Below are positions 1 through 6,690 of a stretch of DNA of 8,813 nucleotides, piece by piece. The stretch covers positions 1-8,813 of the forward strand of contig JARKUZ010000061.1 in the NCBI GenBank assembly GCA_029851945.1, given 5' to 3'. The notes beneath the pieces were generated by a model that saw nothing but the letters and a program-made list of their open reading frames with translations, was not told the DNA's origin and did not search any database. Made by a program: the position numbers and the translations under genes. Origin of the DNA: Terrisporobacter sp. GTDB taxonomy: Bacteria > Bacillota_A > Clostridia > Peptostreptococcales > Peptostreptococcaceae. Within the stretch, counting starts at the first letter, position 1, and each line of letters opens with the position of its first letter.

Positions 1-60
1 TGGTATTGAGAAAAATATAAAAATCTTTAAAGGACTACCTTTTGTCATATCATTAGTCAT
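1..60 (-). CDS. MATE-type multidrug efflux transporter, N-terminal fragment
   Basis: Reading leftward from the ATG at 60-58, the frame stays open for 20 codons to the window edge. It begins MTNDMTKGSPLKIF and continues into a hydrophobic stretch ending in Ser-Ile-Pro. The pattern of a short polar start, (D/N)(M/L)TxGSPLK, and then the first membrane helix is typical of MATE family (MatE) Na+/H+-coupled drug exporters in Clostridia. A GGGAG ribosome site at 70-74 (complement) lies 9 nt upstream of this ATG and fixes the start. Met5 (48-46) is a less likely alternative. The gene is divergent from the cyclophilin gene, so the 61-361 interval must hold both promoters. Only the first helix is visible, so the family call rests on the N-terminal signature alone. 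Confidence 0.65.
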   Translation of the reverse strand, partial: MTNDMTKGSPLKIFIFFSIP

Positions 61-164
61 AATTCATATCTCCCATCTATTTTCTGTATTTTAATTGCAA
101 ACTTATATTATAAACTATTTTCACCAATAATTATATACTTGTATCACAATTTTTTTAGGTTTTT

Positions 165-184
165 ACTTAATAATATTAATAAGT
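165..184. repeat. Near-perfect 20-bp palindrome in the divergent intergenic region
   Basis: ACTTAATAATATTAATAAGT matches its own reverse complement except for one mismatched symmetric pair. It sits in the 61-361 gap between the divergent transporter and cyclophilin genes, where an operator would be expected. In DNA this AT-rich, such a palindrome can also arise by chance. Apart from this and the candidate promoter at 291-296, I see nothing else in the gap. Confidence 0.3.
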
Positions 185-268
185 TCTTTCTTACTCTTTA
201 TATTATTAAAAATAATAAGAAATTATGTGAATTTTTCATATGATTTTTAACTTTATTTTAAAATTTGA

Positions 269-296
269 TTAAAACTTTTCATAGATGAGATATAAT
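269..296 (+). promoter_or_regulatory. Candidate sigma-A promoter of the cyclophilin gene
   Basis: A perfect TATAAT lies at 291-296. A weak -35 (TTAAAA, 269-274) is 16 nt upstream. Transcription would start near 303, leaving a leader of about 60 nt. The -10 is exact but the -35 is poor, so this is a best candidate rather than an established promoter. Confidence 0.4.
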
Positions 297-361
297 AAAT
301 AATTATAGATATGTAATATATTTAAAATATTACTTAAAATACATAAAGGATGGTAATTAAA

Positions 362-982
362 ATGTCTAAAAAGAAAAAAGGAATTTTAGCAAGTTTATTA
401 GTAAGTGCATTAGCTCTAGTAGGATGTTCAAGCAGTACAGTGGATGAAGTTAGAACTCCACCGAAAGAACTTCCTGTTGCCACTATAGTTTTCAAAGACT
501 ATGGAACAGTTGAGGCTGAACTTTATCCTCATATTGCTCCAAATACAGTAAATAACTTTATTTCATTAGCAAATAGTGGATTCTATGATAATCTTACTTT
601 CCACAGAATTATAAAAGACTTCATGATTCAAGGTGGAGATCCAGAAGGAACTGGAATGGGTGGTCCAGGATATAGCATAAAGGGTGAGTTCACTGAAAAT
701 AAATTTAAAAATGATTTAAAACATACTGAAGGTGTTTTATCTATGGCAAGAAGTCAAAATAAAGATAGTGCTGGTAGCCAATTTTTCATAATGACTAAAG
801 ATATTCCTTCTCTAGATGGTAAATATGCTTCTTTCGGAAAAGTAATAAGTGGTATGGACATAATTCATGAAATTGAAAATGTTGAAACAGATGTCAACGA
901 TAAACCAGTTAAAGACGTTGTTATTGAATCAATAAAAATTGATACTAAAGGTGAAAAATACGACGAGCCTGAAAAAATATAG
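362..982 (+). CDS. Lipoprotein peptidyl-prolyl cis-trans isomerase (cyclophilin type)
   Basis: A 206-residue cyclophilin that should catalyse proline isomerisation in proteins outside the membrane. A Lys-rich N-terminus and hydrophobic core lead to the lipobox LVGC with Cys22, so the mature enzyme is predicted to be lipid-anchored on the outer face. The cyclophilin domain spans about residues 38-198. It has FHRIIKDFMIQGGD (80-93, catalytic Arg82, Phe87, Gln90) and SAGSQFFI (136-143 region). The site equivalent to human CypA Trp121 is Ser150 (SLDGK). The ATG at 362 is chosen over the in-frame ATG at 350 because the AAAGGATGG ribosome site (345-353) overlaps the earlier one and is 8 nt from the later. 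The gene stands alone, ending at a strong terminator. Exported foldases of this kind help fold secreted proteins; that role is inferred here. Confidence 0.95.
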   Translation: MSKKKKGILASLLVSALALVGCSSSTVDEVRTPPKELPVATIVFKDYGTVEAELYPHIAPNTVNNFISLANSGFYDNLTFHRIIKDFMIQGGDPEGTGMGGPGYSIKGEFTENKFKNDLKHTEGVLSMARSQNKDSAGSQFFIMTKDIPSLDGKYASFGKVISGMDIIHEIENVETDVNDKPVKDVVIESIKIDTKGEKYDEPEKI

Positions 983-1001
983 TTACTTATAAAGTTATAA
1001 C

Positions 1002-1034
1002 AAAAAAGGAAGGTTTCCGTAACCTTCCTTTTTT
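1002..1034 (+). terminator. Rho-independent terminator, probably bidirectional
   Basis: A 14-bp perfect stem (1002-1015 with 1021-1034) has the loop TCCGT. The arm starts with six A and ends in six T, so it can work in both directions. It lies 20 nt after the cyclophilin stop and also faces transcripts arriving from the convergent acetyltransferase gene. Confidence 0.92.
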
Positions 1035-1055
1035 ATATATTATTATTGGGTATTA

Positions 1056-1143
1056 TATTTAAATATTTCATAACGGGGATTAAGAAATATTTAAATAAGA
1101 GGGAGTAGAATACTTAAATATGGGGATATATTTAAATATTTTC
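1056..1143. repeat. Inverted-repeat cluster of TTTAAATATTTC-like units
   Basis: A 14-bp perfect inverted repeat (1056-1069 with 1084-1097) is built from ATTTAAATATTTC and its complement. It is followed by related units at about 1112-1121 and 1130-1143, with GGGGAT between units at 1075-1080 and 1122-1127. The cluster lies between two convergent genes, where no promoter is needed. The rest of 1035-1268 shows no gene and no further structure. Confidence 0.4.
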
Positions 1144-1268
1144 TCATATTTGCGATTGTTTACTTTTGACAATATTAATTATATAACATTTTTTTCCAAA
1201 ATAATAGTCTCATTTTCAAACTTTTTAACAATTTTTTCTACATATTTTTAATTTACTACAAATTTAGA

Positions 1269-1784
1269 CTATTTTTTATTTTTTAATAATTTTTCGAATG
1301 CTATCCTTTCAGAATTATCTTCTAAGTAAATTATGCCACATTTTTTAAATCCTTCTTTCTCTAAGAATCTCTGCATAGATTTATTATCTCTATGAGTATC
1401 TATCTTTATGTCATAAATACCTTTTTCTAAGCAAATTTCCTCCACATAATCAAATAGTTTTCCTGCTATGCCATTCCCTTTTAAATCATTATCCACTGCT
1501 ACTCTATGTACTACGGCATATTTTTCATCACTTATCCACTGACCTTCATAAATAGTGTCATAGTCACTTTCTCCATCAAAAGATAAATATAACGTGGCTA
1601 TTACTCTTCCATCTTCTTCTAACACATAAGATTCTCCACTTTCAATATCACTTGTTATACTTTCTTCATTTGGATAACCATCTTGCCATTGATCTATGCC
1701 ACTTTCCTTCATATATAATTGTGCTGCTGTGATTATTTCCATAATTCTAGGTAAATCTAATTTTGTTGATTTTCTAAATTCCAT
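1269..1784 (-). CDS. GNAT family N-acetyltransferase
   Basis: A 171-residue cytoplasmic acetyltransferase of the Gcn5-related fold that would transfer acetyl from acetyl-CoA to an amine substrate. The acetyl-CoA motif A spans about residues 91-113, with VVHRVAVDND on strand 4 followed by the pyrophosphate loop KGNGIA (102-107). Lys102 takes the usual Gln/Arg position. Motif B follows, with Asn134 and RFLEKEGF (139-146). The N-terminal QWQDGYP (32-38) is common in Clostridia and Bacillus paralogues. Length is normal. AAGGAG (1793-1798, complement) is 8 nt from the ATG, so the start is secure. It lies 27 bp behind the VTT membrane protein with no terminator between, suggesting co-transcription. 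The substrate cannot be read from sequence; drug, small-molecule and protein acetylation all remain possible. Confidence 0.92.
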   Translation of the reverse strand: MEFRKSTKLDLPRIMEIITAAQLYMKESGIDQWQDGYPNEESITSDIESGESYVLEEDGRVIATLYLSFDGESDYDTIYEGQWISDEKYAVVHRVAVDNDLKGNGIAGKLFDYVEEICLEKGIYDIKIDTHRDNKSMQRFLEKEGFKKCGIIYLEDNSERIAFEKLLKNKK

Positions 1785-1811
1785 ATATCAATCTCCTTAT
1801 ATTACTCACTT

Positions 1812-2537
1812 TTAATTTTTAATTTCTTTCTTTTTTTGATGTTGTTCATAAATAATATAAACTATTCCACTAATAACAATAGTAACACCAAATACTATTA
1901 ATGCCATTTTATAATTCTTAGTTCCAAGAAAACTTCCACCAATGGTAGATGACATAACTGAAGGTATTCTAGCCAAACATGATACTAATAAAAATGGTAT
2001 AAGCTTCACAGGTGTAATTCCTACTACATAGGATAACACATCTTTTGGAGTTCCTGGAATTAAGAAAACCATAAATATAGTCATATAAATTTTTTCACTA
2101 TCATGTAAGAAACTTACTTTTTCTATTTTTTCTTTTTTAACAAATACTTCTACAAAGTCCATACCATATTTTTTTGCAAATAAAAATACAATAGTCTGTC
2201 CAATAATACTTCCTATTAAGCATAAAATAGCTCCTTCTATCCATCCAAAAGCATATCCTGACGCAATTTCAATAGGCTCTCCTGGAATAACTGCCACTAT
2301 GATTTGAAAAGCAGAAATACCAATCATTAAAAATTTTCCCCATATACCTGTGCCTTGCACCCAGTTTCTAAATACTTTAGGGTCTTTCACCATAGATACT
2401 ATTTTGCCTCCAACGGTGAAACCTAAAATAAGCATTATTATAACAAAAATTACTGCTCCTATGATAACTATCTTTTTCTTTTTTTTCTTATCAAATTTAT
2501 TATCACTTTTATTTGTATTGTTATTTTTTCTATCCAT
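1812..2537 (-). CDS. VTT domain (TVP38/TMEM64, DedA-like) membrane protein
   Basis: A 241-residue integral membrane protein. A highly charged Asn/Lys-rich cytoplasmic N-terminus (1-22) precedes a first helix (about 23-43). The VTT (SNARE-associated) domain covers about residues 65-200. It shows the paired re-entrant loop signatures IPGEPIEIASGYAFGW (84-99) and FLIPGTPKDVLSYVVG (158-173), then conserved Arg190-Ile-Pro. A last helix (about 210-230) ends in a basic tail. Family members act as membrane lipid scramblases or transporters and affect envelope integrity; the substrate here is unknown. Spacing from an AGGAAGG site (2548-2554, complement) to ATG is 10 nt. The lysine run is encoded by A-rich DNA including an 8-base homopolymer at 2479-2486. 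It is probably the first gene of a two-gene unit with the downstream acetyltransferase. Confidence 0.9.
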   Translation of the reverse strand: MDRKNNNTNKSDNKFDKKKKKKIVIIGAVIFVIIMLILGFTVGGKIVSMVKDPKVFRNWVQGTGIWGKFLMIGISAFQIIVAVIPGEPIEIASGYAFGWIEGAILCLIGSIIGQTIVFLFAKKYGMDFVEVFVKKEKIEKVSFLHDSEKIYMTIFMVFLIPGTPKDVLSYVVGITPVKLIPFLLVSCLARIPSVMSSTIGGSFLGTKNYKMALIVFGVTIVISGIVYIIYEQHQKKKEIKN

Positions 2538-2727
2538 AAACTGCCTACCTTCCTATTGATGTCTTTATATCTTTATCTTAATAGGTTATCCAAATAACAA
2601 TAATAAATGCCTAAGCAAATTTGAGCTTAAAAAAAGAGTCAATTTAAATATGCTTTATGAGTTTAGAAACACCTATAAATCATATCTGCCAAATTAAATG
2701 CCCATCATGTGAGCAATAATTATATGT

Positions 2728-3252
2728 TTATCTCTTAGAATACCTCATTATAATAATCCCATCTTCAACAAAATATTCCTCAAGATGTAAATCAATCTTT
2801 GGATTATTTCCCAGGAATAATGGTATCCCTTTTCCTAATACAGTAGGAATCACACCTATTATATATTCATCTATTACATCAGCTTTTATAAAATCATCAA
2901 TTACTCTTCCTCCGCCAAATAAGAATATATCCTTGCCTTCTTTTTCTCTTTCTTCTTCAATTACTTTTACAATATCACCTTTCATAAAATGAATATTATC
3001 ATAATCCTCTAATTCTTTAGAAGTAGCTACATATACTTTTTTATTTTTATATTCACTATGGAAGTTTGAGTCATAGCAATTTTTCCCCATCACTACTACA
3101 TCTATATTTTCTAAGAATTTATTAAAATCCCATTTGTTATTCGTATTTAAACTACTATCTCCATCTCCAACTATCCAGTCAAATCCTCCATCTACATCTG
3201 CTATGTATCCATCTATACTTATGGCTAAATTTAATATTATTTTTCTACTCAT
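2728..3252 (-). CDS. Dihydrofolate reductase-fold protein (RibD C-terminal domain family)
   Basis: A 174-residue single-domain protein of the RibD_C family, which shares the dihydrofolate reductase fold and binds NADPH. Visible signatures are the N-terminal strand NLAISIDGYIAD (8-19), VVVMGKNCYD (52-61, matching the MGRxTY nucleotide contact), the glycine-rich loop LFGGGRVIDDF (111-121), and DEYIIGVIPTVLGKGIPLF (128-146). Stand-alone members such as Bacillus YyaP/YwjB are annotated as DHFR-family reductases of unknown substrate. Length fits that group, and there is no deaminase domain as in true RibD. GAAGGAGAG at 3259-3267 (complement), with the AAGGAG core 8 nt from the ATG, supports the start. 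No terminator is clear between this gene and the next one downstream (190 bp away). A role in riboflavin or folate synthesis should not be assumed because no pathway gene is adjacent. Confidence 0.92.
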   Translation of the reverse strand: MSRKIILNLAISIDGYIADVDGGFDWIVGDGDSSLNTNNKWDFNKFLENIDVVVMGKNCYDSNFHSEYKNKKVYVATSKELEDYDNIHFMKGDIVKVIEEEREKEGKDIFLFGGGRVIDDFIKADVIDEYIIGVIPTVLGKGIPLFLGNNPKIDLHLEEYFVEDGIIIMRYSKR

Positions 3253-3366
3253 AATTTTCTCTCCTTCTTTTTATAAATTCTTCTTTAAGGTATTTAATCA
3301 TAATACTATAACTTAACTCAATTAAATCTAATTTAGACCTAATATATTTTCTATTCGTTTTAAAAT

Positions 3367-3395
3367 ATTATAATTATTTTTCCTTATTGATACAA
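3367..3395 (-). promoter_or_regulatory. Candidate promoter of the RibD_C gene
   Basis: On the minus strand a perfect TATAAT (3367-3372, complement) is 17 nt downstream of TTGTAT (3390-3395, complement). This would give a leader of about 108 nt. The -10 and spacing are ideal but the -35 keeps only TTG. Such matches are frequent in AT-rich DNA. Confidence 0.3.
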
Positions 3396-3568
3396 AATAT
3401 ATTATAAGTTATATTTATTCTTTATTTATACCCACTGACGACAAAGTATTAGAAGGTTTATCTATAAAAATATCCATTTCTTCCTCATATTTATTTACTA
3501 TTATTAAAATTTATATCATAATTATAACAAAATCTAAATATTAATAGCTTTTTATAAATTAATTTATC

Positions 3569-3585
3569 TTCGTATAATATACGAA
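3569..3585. repeat. Perfect 17-bp palindrome in gene-free DNA
   Basis: TTCGTATAATATACGAA is an exact palindrome with 8-bp arms around one central A. It lies in the 3253-3683 gap, 37 bp left of the phosphoesterase terminator. The C and G bases in the arms make it less likely to be an AT-composition accident. It could be a regulator operator or recombinase site. Apart from this, the terminator at 3622-3667 and a candidate promoter at 3367-3395, the gap shows no supported gene. Confidence 0.45.
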
Positions 3586-3621
3586 AACTACTCTAAAGAT
3601 TTAAAATCAGTTATTTTCAAA

Positions 3622-3667
3622 AAAATAAGGCTATCGTACATTCTTCATTTTACGATAACCTTATTTT
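3622..3667 (-). terminator. Rho-independent terminator of the metallophosphoesterase gene
   Basis: A 17-bp stem (3622-3638 with 3651-3667) has a 12-nt loop. The single mismatch is a G-U wobble in the minus-strand RNA but a C-A mismatch in the plus-strand RNA. The minus-strand RNA ends in a run of U. It begins 17 nt after the phosphoesterase stop. Confidence 0.92.
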
Positions 3668-3683
3668 TATTTTATATTCTTAA

Positions 3684-6227
3684 TTATTTTTTTCTTCTTA
3701 CTCCAAATATACCAGCTATTCCAGCTAAACCTAATCCTAAATACGAGATTAAAGAAGCTGAGTCTGATGTTTGTGGATTTTTAGTATTTTCATCTATGTC
3801 TGAATCTACATCTGTATCTGGATCTACTTTATCCTCTTCTCCATCCACATCTGTATCTGGATCTACCTTGTCTTCTTCTCCATCCACATCTGTATCTGGA
3901 TCTACTTTATCCTCTTCTTTTTCTTCTAATCCATCTATTGCTGTATTCAATTCATCTATTGCCGATGTTATTTCTTCATCAGTGGAAGTTTCTGATAATA
4001 TTACCTTAGATGCATTTTCTATAGCATTATTTAACTTATCAAAGGTTTCTGTTGAGTAATTTCCTTCTTTAATAGCTTTAGCTTCATTTAACTTAGCACT
4101 TAAATCAAAGTTAACCAATCTATTTTTTATATAAGCTACATTATTATCAGGAGTATCATCTGATAATATTCCATATAATAAATCTGCAAAAGCTCCTCCA
4201 ATAACTGCTGATACACTTTCAGTGTTTGTAGTTGCATCACCTAATATTGAATTTAAAGCTGAAGTAGTTAATATTAATCCTTGTACTTCAAGTGGGAACC
4301 ATCCTCCTGGTGTAGTTAATGTAATTTTGCCTATAGATGCTTTGTTATCTACTAAAACTTTAACTAATGCATCTCTAACCATATTTGTACTTTCTAACTC
4401 ACTCTTAAGTGTTTTCATATCTTGAGAGTAATCTTCGTCTCCACCATATACTTGTAATAGACATTCTGTTATTGCATCCATTAATTTATAGTCTTGTGCA
4501 ATTGATGTATCTATTTCAACAGTTTTAAGTCCTTCACAAACATCTTTAACGTATTGTTTCACCTTATCTACATCAAATTTTATTGTTCCTAAACCATCTA
4601 TGTCCACACTAACTGTACTTCTTGTATTTAGTGAATTATCTACTGTTTTAGCTGATTTCTCACCTTTTTCTTCTGTTTCTTCTTTTTCTACAACTACTTC
4701 TTCACTTTCTTCACTTTCTTCTATTTCTTTATTTTTTTCTTCTGTTTCTTCTTTTGCCACCTCATCTTGTATAACTTCTTCTGAGTCCATATCTTCAACA
4801 GCATTCTCTACTTCATTATTATCATCGTCTTGAACGTCTTCTATATTTACGTCTTCTTGAGTTTCTTCTTCTATTTCTTCTTCTATTTCTTCTTGAGTTT
4901 CTTCTTCTGTTTCTTCTTCTAAACCTTCATTATTTAATTCTTGTACTTCTTCACTTTCTTGTAAGTATTCTATTATACCTTCTTTAACTGCCAAAGTTAA
5001 TTCTTGAGTATCAGCATTCGGGAATACACCATCTATAAGTCCTAATAACATATCTTCAACTAATGATGCTACCATACCTGGAACGCCTTTAGTCATAGTT
5101 TCTTTTCCATAAGCCTCAAAGTTTTCTATTCCTTCTATAGAATCTGTTCTTTCAGTTGTTATATGTATTTTATCTAAGTCTTTATCTATCTCTACAAATC
5201 TTAATGGCGATGGGTAACTTACTGATGAACCAGTCATTATATCCATCATTTTATTTCCTGAAGGAGTTGTTTTTGTAACAATATCTTGAGCATGGAAATG
5301 ACCTGTAAATACATATTCCATACCTGCATCAGCCAATTGATTTGCTACTGTTTCATAATTTTCTACTAAGTATGGTGCAAATACTGTACCTTGTCCATCA
5401 AAATGTTCCACAAATCCATGATGAGCCATACCTATTACTACATCCCCAGCTGCTTTAGCCTCTTCTATTTGATTTAAAGCCCATTCCAATCTTCCATCTC
5501 TATTTAATGTTCCAGATGTACTTTGGTCATATCTACTATCACCATATATCCCTGTATCCATAACAATTAATCTATATCCTGGTTTTAATTGTGCAACATA
5601 TGATGTTGAGTCTTCATGCTGAGCTATAGTTTCAAGTTCATTGAATCCTAATTCTTCGTAAATAGTTTCAAACTCATCTCTTGTTGCGCCATCTAATTGA
5701 ACTACTTTATCTGTTCTATCATCATCATTTACATCTCCAGATACAGCCTCAAATCTTTCTGCATCTTTTGCATTTATATCATGATTTCCATTAGTAACAA
5801 ATACTTTTTTTCCTGCATCTTCTAATCTTTTTAATTGCTTAGCAACTATTTCATGTCCTAGTTTTTCCGAGTCCTTAGTTAAATCACCAGCTACTAAAAC
5901 TACTTCTGCATCTGATTCAAGTATTCTTTGTATATTAGATTCTAAAATTCTTTCACTTTCTTTAAGCATTTTTCTATCGCCATTTACATAATCCTGATAG
6001 TTTGGACCTTCATTTCCTAAATATTCTTCAGGAAAAATGTGTATGTCAGATAAGATTACCATCTTTAATGACTCTTGATTTTCTTGTTTTTTATTTAATA
6101 AATTCTTATATTCTAATGCATATACCCTTGATGTTGATTGAGATATTAAAGGTGGTGCCGCCACTGGAGCAACTATAGCTCCTGCTAATACTAATGACGT
6201 TATTTTTTTCTTTGTAGATAATTTCAT
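3684..6227 (-). CDS. Secreted, cell-wall-anchored calcineurin-like metallophosphoesterase
   Basis: An 847-residue surface enzyme. The signal peptide (1-37, VYA before the cut) is followed by a metallophosphoesterase domain (about 55-350). Every metal ligand block is present: DIH (61-63), GDLTKD (114-119), GNHD (147-150), H269-H270 and GHFH (309-312). The enzyme should hydrolyse phosphate esters outside the cell; the substrate is unknown. A Glu-rich linker (423-530) leads to a second globular region (about 537-705), then a FIVAR-like helical repeat (707-768), three 13-residue acidic repeats (771-809), and a sorting signal. That signal is NPQTS (817-821), a hydrophobic span (about 825-843) and RRKK. 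The motif resembles sortase B-type (N/S)PxT sites more than LPXTG. GGGGG at 6235-6239 (complement) is 7 nt from the ATG. The gene is monocistronic with its own terminator. Phosphate scavenging is plausible but unproven. Confidence 0.94.
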   Translation of the reverse strand: MKLSTKKKITSLVLAGAIVAPVAAPPLISQSTSRVYALEYKNLLNKKQENQESLKMVILSDIHIFPEEYLGNEGPNYQDYVNGDRKMLKESERILESNIQRILESDAEVVLVAGDLTKDSEKLGHEIVAKQLKRLEDAGKKVFVTNGNHDINAKDAERFEAVSGDVNDDDRTDKVVQLDGATRDEFETIYEELGFNELETIAQHEDSTSYVAQLKPGYRLIVMDTGIYGDSRYDQSTSGTLNRDGRLEWALNQIEEAKAAGDVVIGMAHHGFVEHFDGQGTVFAPYLVENYETVANQLADAGMEYVFTGHFHAQDIVTKTTPSGNKMMDIMTGSSVSYPSPLRFVEIDKDLDKIHITTERTDSIEGIENFEAYGKETMTKGVPGMVASLVEDMLLGLIDGVFPNADTQELTLAVKEGIIEYLQESEEVQELNNEGLEEETEEETQEEIEEEIEEETQEDVNIEDVQDDDNNEVENAVEDMDSEEVIQDEVAKEETEEKNKEIEESEESEEVVVEKEETEEKGEKSAKTVDNSLNTRSTVSVDIDGLGTIKFDVDKVKQYVKDVCEGLKTVEIDTSIAQDYKLMDAITECLLQVYGGDEDYSQDMKTLKSELESTNMVRDALVKVLVDNKASIGKITLTTPGGWFPLEVQGLILTTSALNSILGDATTNTESVSAVIGGAFADLLYGILSDDTPDNNVAYIKNRLVNFDLSAKLNEAKAIKEGNYSTETFDKLNNAIENASKVILSETSTDEEITSAIDELNTAIDGLEEKEEDKVDPDTDVDGEEDKVDPDTDVDGEEDKVDPDTDVDSDIDENTKNPQTSDSASLISYLGLGLAGIAGIFGVRRKK
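3801..3917 (-). repeat. Three tandem 39-bp repeats coding EEDKVDPDTDVDG
   Basis: Three in-frame 39-bp copies encode residues 771-809 of the phosphoesterase. The two inner copies differ by only a few bases, implying recent duplication. The third peptide copy ends in Ser instead of Gly. The period is a multiple of three, so copy-number change would keep the frame and alter stalk length. Confidence 0.9.
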
Positions 6228-6270
6228 TTAAATTCCCCCATAAGTTTATAATTTTTTTATTTATTATTTC

Positions 6271-6333
6271 ACTATAGAGAATTATAGTATATTTTGCCAT
6301 CTTTCCTATTAACCTCATGTTAATTCTTAGTAA
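6271..6333 (-). promoter_or_regulatory. Candidate phosphoesterase promoter with Pho-box-like repeats
   Basis: On the minus strand a perfect TATAAT (6281-6286, complement) has no good -35. Instead TTAACA (6318-6323, complement) and TTAATA (6307-6312) are direct repeats at 11-bp spacing, with a weaker TTACTA (6328-6333). They would sit at about -33 to -59, as PhoP boxes do in Bacillus. A small inverted repeat, ACTATA/TATAGT (6271-6276, 6283-6288), overlaps the -10. Assignment to phosphate control is a hypothesis. Confidence 0.28.
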
Positions 6334-6452
6334 TTTATTTTTAACATTTTTTATATTAATTTTACATACGGTTATAAAGAAAATTTAGCTTATTTTATTA
6401 TTTTTATACAAATAATAAATATATCAATTTAAAATAATTAGAGGTGTATTTC

Positions 6453-6593
6453 TTGAATTAAAAAAATCCTATAACTCATAATTGTACTATTCAATGTCCT
6501 AATTGTAATCATTCATATCCATATAACTTTAAAATTGAAGATATAAAAAAATTCACTTCGTTCAAGCCACTGAGTGGGCGCTCCACTTCATAG
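6453..6593 (+). pseudogene. Broken short zinc-ribbon-like reading frame
   Basis: An AGAGGTG ribosome-like site (6440-6446) precedes a TTG at 6453, but the third codon is TAA (6459-6461). The same frame then runs on as KNPITHNCTIQCPNCNHSY and further to a stop at 6591-6593. C-x3-C-x2-C-x-H spacing looks like part of a metal-binding ribbon. The last 14 codons lie inside the GC-rich palindromic repeat, so the natural C-terminus may have been replaced. One base change (for example AAA to TAA) would explain the stop. No known family is recognised, and it may simply be a chance open stretch. The rest of 6228-6550 shows no other gene. Confidence 0.3.
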
Positions 6594-6623
6594 CGCCAAC
6601 GACTGCGTCCGTTGCTCAAATTT
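6551..6623. repeat. GC-rich palindromic repeat element, copy 1
   Basis: A compact GC-rich block in AT-rich DNA holding three adjacent hairpins. These are CCACT/AGTGG (6567-6571, 6573-6577), GGCGCT/AGCGCC (6577-6582, 6592-6597) and CAACG/CGTTG (6597-6601, 6610-6614). Its right half, from GCGCCAACG to TTGCTCAAATTT, recurs at 7379-7410 in the same orientation. This looks like a dispersed REP-type element, and it precedes the three-gene cassette. Confidence 0.7.
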
Positions 6624-6690
6624 ATAAATAAATATTATAGACATATATTTTAACTTTAATCCATTTTTTCACCTTATTATTTAATTAGAA

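Noticed and set aside
2630..2660. Minus-strand TTGAC-like -35 for the VTT gene
   Set aside because: TTGACT is present, but the hexamer 17 nt downstream matches TATAAT at only three positions.
3420..3500. Minus-strand open stretch coding about 20 residues starting MDIFIDKPSNTL
   Set aside because: The ribosome-like GAGGAAG is only 2 nt from the ATG, a stop lies close upstream in frame, and no family is recognised. It could be a decayed 3' end but is not supported enough to list.
3569..3585. lox or dif recombination site
   Set aside because: The arms look like TTCGTATA/TATACGAA, but there is only one base between them instead of the 6-8 bp spacer these recombinases need.
3796..4833. Plus-strand serine-rich open frames opposite the phosphoesterase gene
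   Set aside because: They are antisense shadows of the acidic and repeat-coding region (GAA/GAT codons read backwards as TTC/ATC), with no ribosome sites.
3684..6227. 5'-nucleotidase (UshA-type) annotation for the phosphoesterase
   Set aside because: The metallophosphoesterase active site is clear, but I do not see the nucleotidase C-terminal substrate-binding domain, so a specific substrate is not justified.
6106..6318. Minus-strand 70-codon frame overlapping the start of the phosphoesterase gene
   Set aside because: It overlaps the signal-peptide coding sequence in another frame, lacks a ribosome site and has no recognisable protein features.
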